Origin: Acanthacorydalis orientalis
Lineage: Eukaryota; Arthropoda; Insecta; Megaloptera; Corydalidae
DNA length: 64,000 nt
NCBI GenBank assembly: GCA_034766995.1
Contig: CM068313.1
Location: 30,146,825 to 30,210,824 of the forward strand
Direction of reading: 5' to 3'
Shown piece after piece: positions 60,780-64,000 of this stretch (the stretch's first letter is position 1; the number at the start of each line of letters is the position of its first letter). The position numbers were made by a program, and so were the translations under genes. A model generated the notes under the pieces. The model saw nothing but the letters and a program-made list of their open reading frames with translations. It was not told the origin of the DNA and did no database searches.

Positions 60780-60960
60780 ATTACGAACATCAAGTGAGTG
60801 CAGGTGTTCCAAGACAAGGTGCTGCGGGTCATCAACTTCTAGTACTACGTGAGAAACGTGACTGTGAATATTGACCCGCTGTCCTTAGCGGTTTATAGCT
60901 AGGCGCAGTAGAATAACTAGGCGCAATCTCTAGGGACCTACAATAGTTAAGTATATACTG
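60780..60960. other. GC-richer island with repeated CTAGGCGCA
   Basis: About 180 bp. The word CTAGGCGCA occurs twice (near 60899 and 60917), and GTGCAGGTGTTCC, AGGTGCTGCGGG and GACCCGCTGTCC are present. No coding frame. It may be a conserved element. Confidence 0.3.
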
Positions 60961-61489
60961 TATTTTTATTGCAAAAATTCTAGACTTGTATAACGTCAAT
61001 ACATTATCCTTGATTAGCTATTCTTGAAATTGAACTCAGAATAATAATGAAAGGTGAATCATTGTGAAGTCATGTTTGATATTTTTATACATAAAAAAAA
61101 TTTGAGGAATTATTATCGATCATCCCGCTTAAAAACAATACCTTAATAAATTATTTTCATTTATATTTCATTTATTTTATACATGAGAACTATTTCGTTA
61201 TTTTTCAGAAATTGTATACATACAATCGATATTTTACTAAATATTTATATTACTTATAACACTTTTGATTAAAATATCATTTTTATAAAAATAGAAACTT
61301 CAGTGTAAATAATATTAGAAGCACGGCTTAAAACTTCCAATTCATCTTTTATAATTTTATATAAATATCAGTTTCATAAGTCAAATAAAATTATTATTAT
61401 TGAAATTGTAAACATTTTAAATATTGGAAAATATCTTTCTATATATAGAAAATAATTCCATTGTAAAATTTCTATGAAACAATTTTTTT

Positions 61490-61720
61490 TTCGTGTAAAC
61501 CACCATCTCCTTGCTACACTCTACAATTAGCACGTTACCATTTCTATTCCCGATCATTTACGATGTTTCGCGAATCGACATGTTCGTTGTTTCTAATGAA
61601 ACAGTATTCAGGCACGGCAAGTTGTATGTTAATCTCTCCAGATGTAACTCAGAGTAAGGTATCAAGTTTGAATGTAGAGAAGAACACAAATCAATTACGA
61701 ATATAGTGTACACAGAAGTT
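61490..61720. other. GC-richer island
   Basis: CACCATCTCCTTGCTACAC, TTTCGCGAATCGACATG, with the palindrome TTCGCGAA at 61567-61574, and TTCAGGCACGGCAAG. No coding frame seen. It lies 140 bp before GC-rich module copy 3. Confidence 0.28.
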
Positions 61721-61855
61721 GTATAAGTTTACAATAACTTTCTTCTCAGTTTCACTATTTTCACGGTTTCATTTAAAATCAAAAATAAATTTCATTACAG
61801 AATATTTTCATTTCGTTCTTTATTTTTCATTTAAAAATTGTTAACGAGAACTTAA

Positions 61856-61935
61856 CGAGAGCAAGCGAAGCGAGTGGGGGAGGAGCTTCGCGGGGGTTGT
61901 CAAGCTTAGCAAGTGGAGGGTCAAGCTCGCTGGTT
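61856..61935 (+). repeat. GC-rich dispersed module, copy 3
   Basis: Contains AAGCGAAGCGAGTGGGGG (61863-61880), then a degenerate second unit AAGCTTAGCAAGTGGAGGG (61902-61920), then AAGCTCGCTGG. It therefore holds about two and a half diverged units of the word shared with copies 1 and 2. It runs into TTATAAG, much as copy 1 runs into TTATAAT. Confidence 0.6.
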
Positions 61936-62540
61936 ATAAGAAACTAAATTAAAAATATATTTTAGAACGGATATTATTTTGAAATTAATTTATTTTAATT
62001 TAATTATAGAATTTTCTTAATATTTCATATAAGTATTTTAACTTATTTGCCATTATAAGTAGTAATAAACAATTTGATAGAAAAATCTTAAAAATATATT
62101 AGAAAAATTTTATATCAAAAACTAAGATTATATATCGTATAACTTAGTAATATTAAAAAGCATACATTCAACAAGTTACAGATATATTAGTAAATTAATA
62201 AATACAAAGTTAATAATGTTAGATTCTATGTGTGAATATATACTAGTATGAAAGTAAATTCATTTAGACTTGTTATACGTTCAATTTAATTACATAATTT
62301 TGATTTTATACGACTTTGTAAAGTCCGTAAATACTTTGTTTTAAAATTTAGTTTTAACAGTAAACTATTAATTTTACCTGCTTGAAACTTATTCGAGAAA
62401 TTAATTATGAACGTCAAAAGTTTCCATACACATAAAGATGTTAATGCAAAATACTGTGTGTTCACTTTAAAATAAACATATATTATGTTCAGTTTGAAAT
62501 GAAAAAGTACACAGAATTACATAAACTATAACGTGCATAA

Positions 62541-62587
<47 letters not shown>

Positions 62588-63334
62588 TTTTATTAGTTCA
62601 ACAATTCATATATAAGAAAGTAGAAGAAAGTTTTATTTGAATCAGTACATAGAAAATTACGAGTTTGATTCAAAATACAATCAAGAAATTTTCAACATTT
62701 TATTAAAATTATAAGAATAAGTAAGCTTAGTTCACTTAATTTTTTACATATTATCCACGATTTTGACAAAACAATTAAGTAAAGTTTAATGAATTTTCAC
62801 ATTTATGAATTTTAATTCATCTGTTTATAGTTATCATATAATTATATAATAAGTTATTACATAATTTAATGTTTAATAAAATATAAAAACAAATGATAGA
62901 AAAAATATTAAATAAAGTATATTAAATAAACATATTTAACAACAAGTTAATTTACACTGTGATTCTTTATTCGACGCGTTAAATAAGCTACGTTTTTAAA
63001 CGAATATAATTCAAAGAGACATTGAAATAAAAGTTATAATAGTTACATTTATTTCGTGACACATATTATTAAATATTCAGAGAAAAATTACGAAAGATTG
63101 GAAATCAATCGCGATAACCAATAACGGAGAATTAACTCTATAGTAAGTATAATTATTTATATAATTTGTCGTTCAGCTATTAAATATAAAGAAAAAAAAA
63201 TTATTATTATTTTCATAAAATATTTTCAATTTAAAATATTCGTTACAATAAAAATATATTAAATATTTCTTTCTATTTCTTACAATAATAATGATTCCTT
63301 TTAGCTATATTTGAAAAATGTGAATATATGAGCC

Positions 63335-63338
<4 letters not shown>
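61936..63338. other. AT-rich background, no gene
   Basis: Only the TA tract at 62543. No frame, no island. Confidence 0.5.
62543..62577. repeat. (TA)n tract
   Basis: About 34 bp followed by AATAAATAAA. Confidence 0.95.

Positions 63339-63382
<44 letters not shown>
63339..63382. repeat. (TA)n tract
   Basis: 44 bp; a 12-bp satellite at 63411-63422 follows after GTGTGTGCATGC. Confidence 0.95.
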
Positions 63383-63385
<3 letters not shown>

Positions 63386-63489
63386 TATATACATGTGTGT
63401 GCATGCTTTTATATATATATATGTGTAATTTAAACTTACATTGAATTGATATTGTTCTATGTGAATTGTTACGTAATCTGTCTATATAT

Positions 63490-63700
63490 GTCTTGATAGA
63501 TTAAGGAAACGGAAAGAAAATTATTCAGGTTGGTCAGTCATGAGCTAAACGCATTCGAAATCGATTTACCATTTGACCTAACCTGACAACCTTCTTTTAT
63601 AACCAGAAAATTACATGTATATTTGAAGTGGCCATAATATATGGTTATAGGTGTCAGCCAGTTGACCACAAGGTTGAAAACTGTACTATGCTTCATTAAG
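63490..63700. other. GC-richer island
   Basis: GGTTGGTCAGTCATGAGC is partly mirrored by TGACCTAACCTGACAACC about 45 bp on (GGTTGTCAGG on the minus strand). GGTGTCAGCCAGTTGACC follows. No frame or known family. Confidence 0.25.
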
Positions 63701-64000
63701 ATAAACGATGCATTTCAAACGAAAAAAGATCAGTAAAATACTAACGAGGTTTTTTTTTATAGAAAATGATTACCTTCAGAATTCTATATTGACTTTCTAA
63801 TTAATAGTTGGAGTAAAATTAAAATGCGTTAATTTATATTCTTCATTGTATAATCATATAAAATATATAATTAATGAAAACAAATATTTAAGGAACATAA
63901 AAAAAATATATTTTAATTATAGTATTAATTTTTGGCATAAATTATATTTTATGATTTATATTGATAAATAATGACTGTTAATTATCTTCAAAAAAACAAA
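63701..64000. other. AT-rich background, no gene
   Basis: Nothing resolved to the window end. Confidence 0.5.

Noticed and set aside
63650..63670. Serum-response CArG box at CCATAATATATGG (about 63630)
   Set aside because: The AT core is nine bases, not the six needed between CC and GG.

Overview
The window looks like intergenic or deep-intronic DNA from an arthropod nuclear genome, most likely an insect. It is extremely AT-rich by eye, roughly 80%. It has no operon-like packing, no rRNA or tRNA gene that I can see, and no intact protein-coding gene. The recognisable protein remnants are a mariner-type DNA transposon and the 3' end of a non-LTR retrotransposon, both common in insects. A hymenopteran is a plausible host because of the base composition and the small GC-richer islands in an AT desert. 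That is inference, and no species-diagnostic sequence was found.

Layout: long AT-rich background carries more than 50 (TA)n tracts of about 30 bp or longer, on average one every 1.2 kb, plus shorter ones. These create artificial Tyr/Ile-alternating open frames. A few tracts are compound: TG, ATGT, CT, ATCT and TACA. About 30 short islands (80-400 bp) of near-normal base composition interrupt the background at 3.4, 3.9, 5.6, 9.0, 12.1, 14.5, 15.8, 16.8, 19.1, 20.5, 21.7, 23.3, 24.9, 26.6, 31.0, 33.9, 34.4, 35.1, 40.9, 42.7, 44.9, 49.9, 51.6, 53.7, 54.2-54.8, 55.2, 56.4, 58.3, 59.7, 60.9, 61.6, 61.9 and 63.6 kb. They are the best candidates for conserved non-coding elements, unrecognised exons or old repeats. 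Three of them (3.4, 54.2 and 61.9 kb) share a GC-rich word of the form AGCGWAGCGAGT followed by a G run, and so form a small dispersed repeat family.

Mobile elements: a near full-length but dead mariner (10488-11761, minus strand) has 29-bp inverted ends and a stop- and frameshift-broken transposase. A LINE-type reverse transcriptase 3' fragment (about 6735-7480, plus strand) keeps an FTDD active-site relic and a typical C-terminal tail. A short, uncertain GIY-YIG-like fragment lies near 5.8 kb.

Other structure: perfect short hairpins occur at 3040, 12523, 40884 and 50430. A 58-bp sequence is present twice (36.16 and 37.93 kb), each time about 62-65 bp downstream of a (TA)n tract. A 25-bp minisatellite unit lies at 60.03 kb. 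A few unassigned open frames (42.1, 47.5, 51.6, 53.6, 56.4 and 59.4 kb) deserve a homology search. I see no genes working together here; the window's interest is in its repeats, relics and possible regulatory islands.
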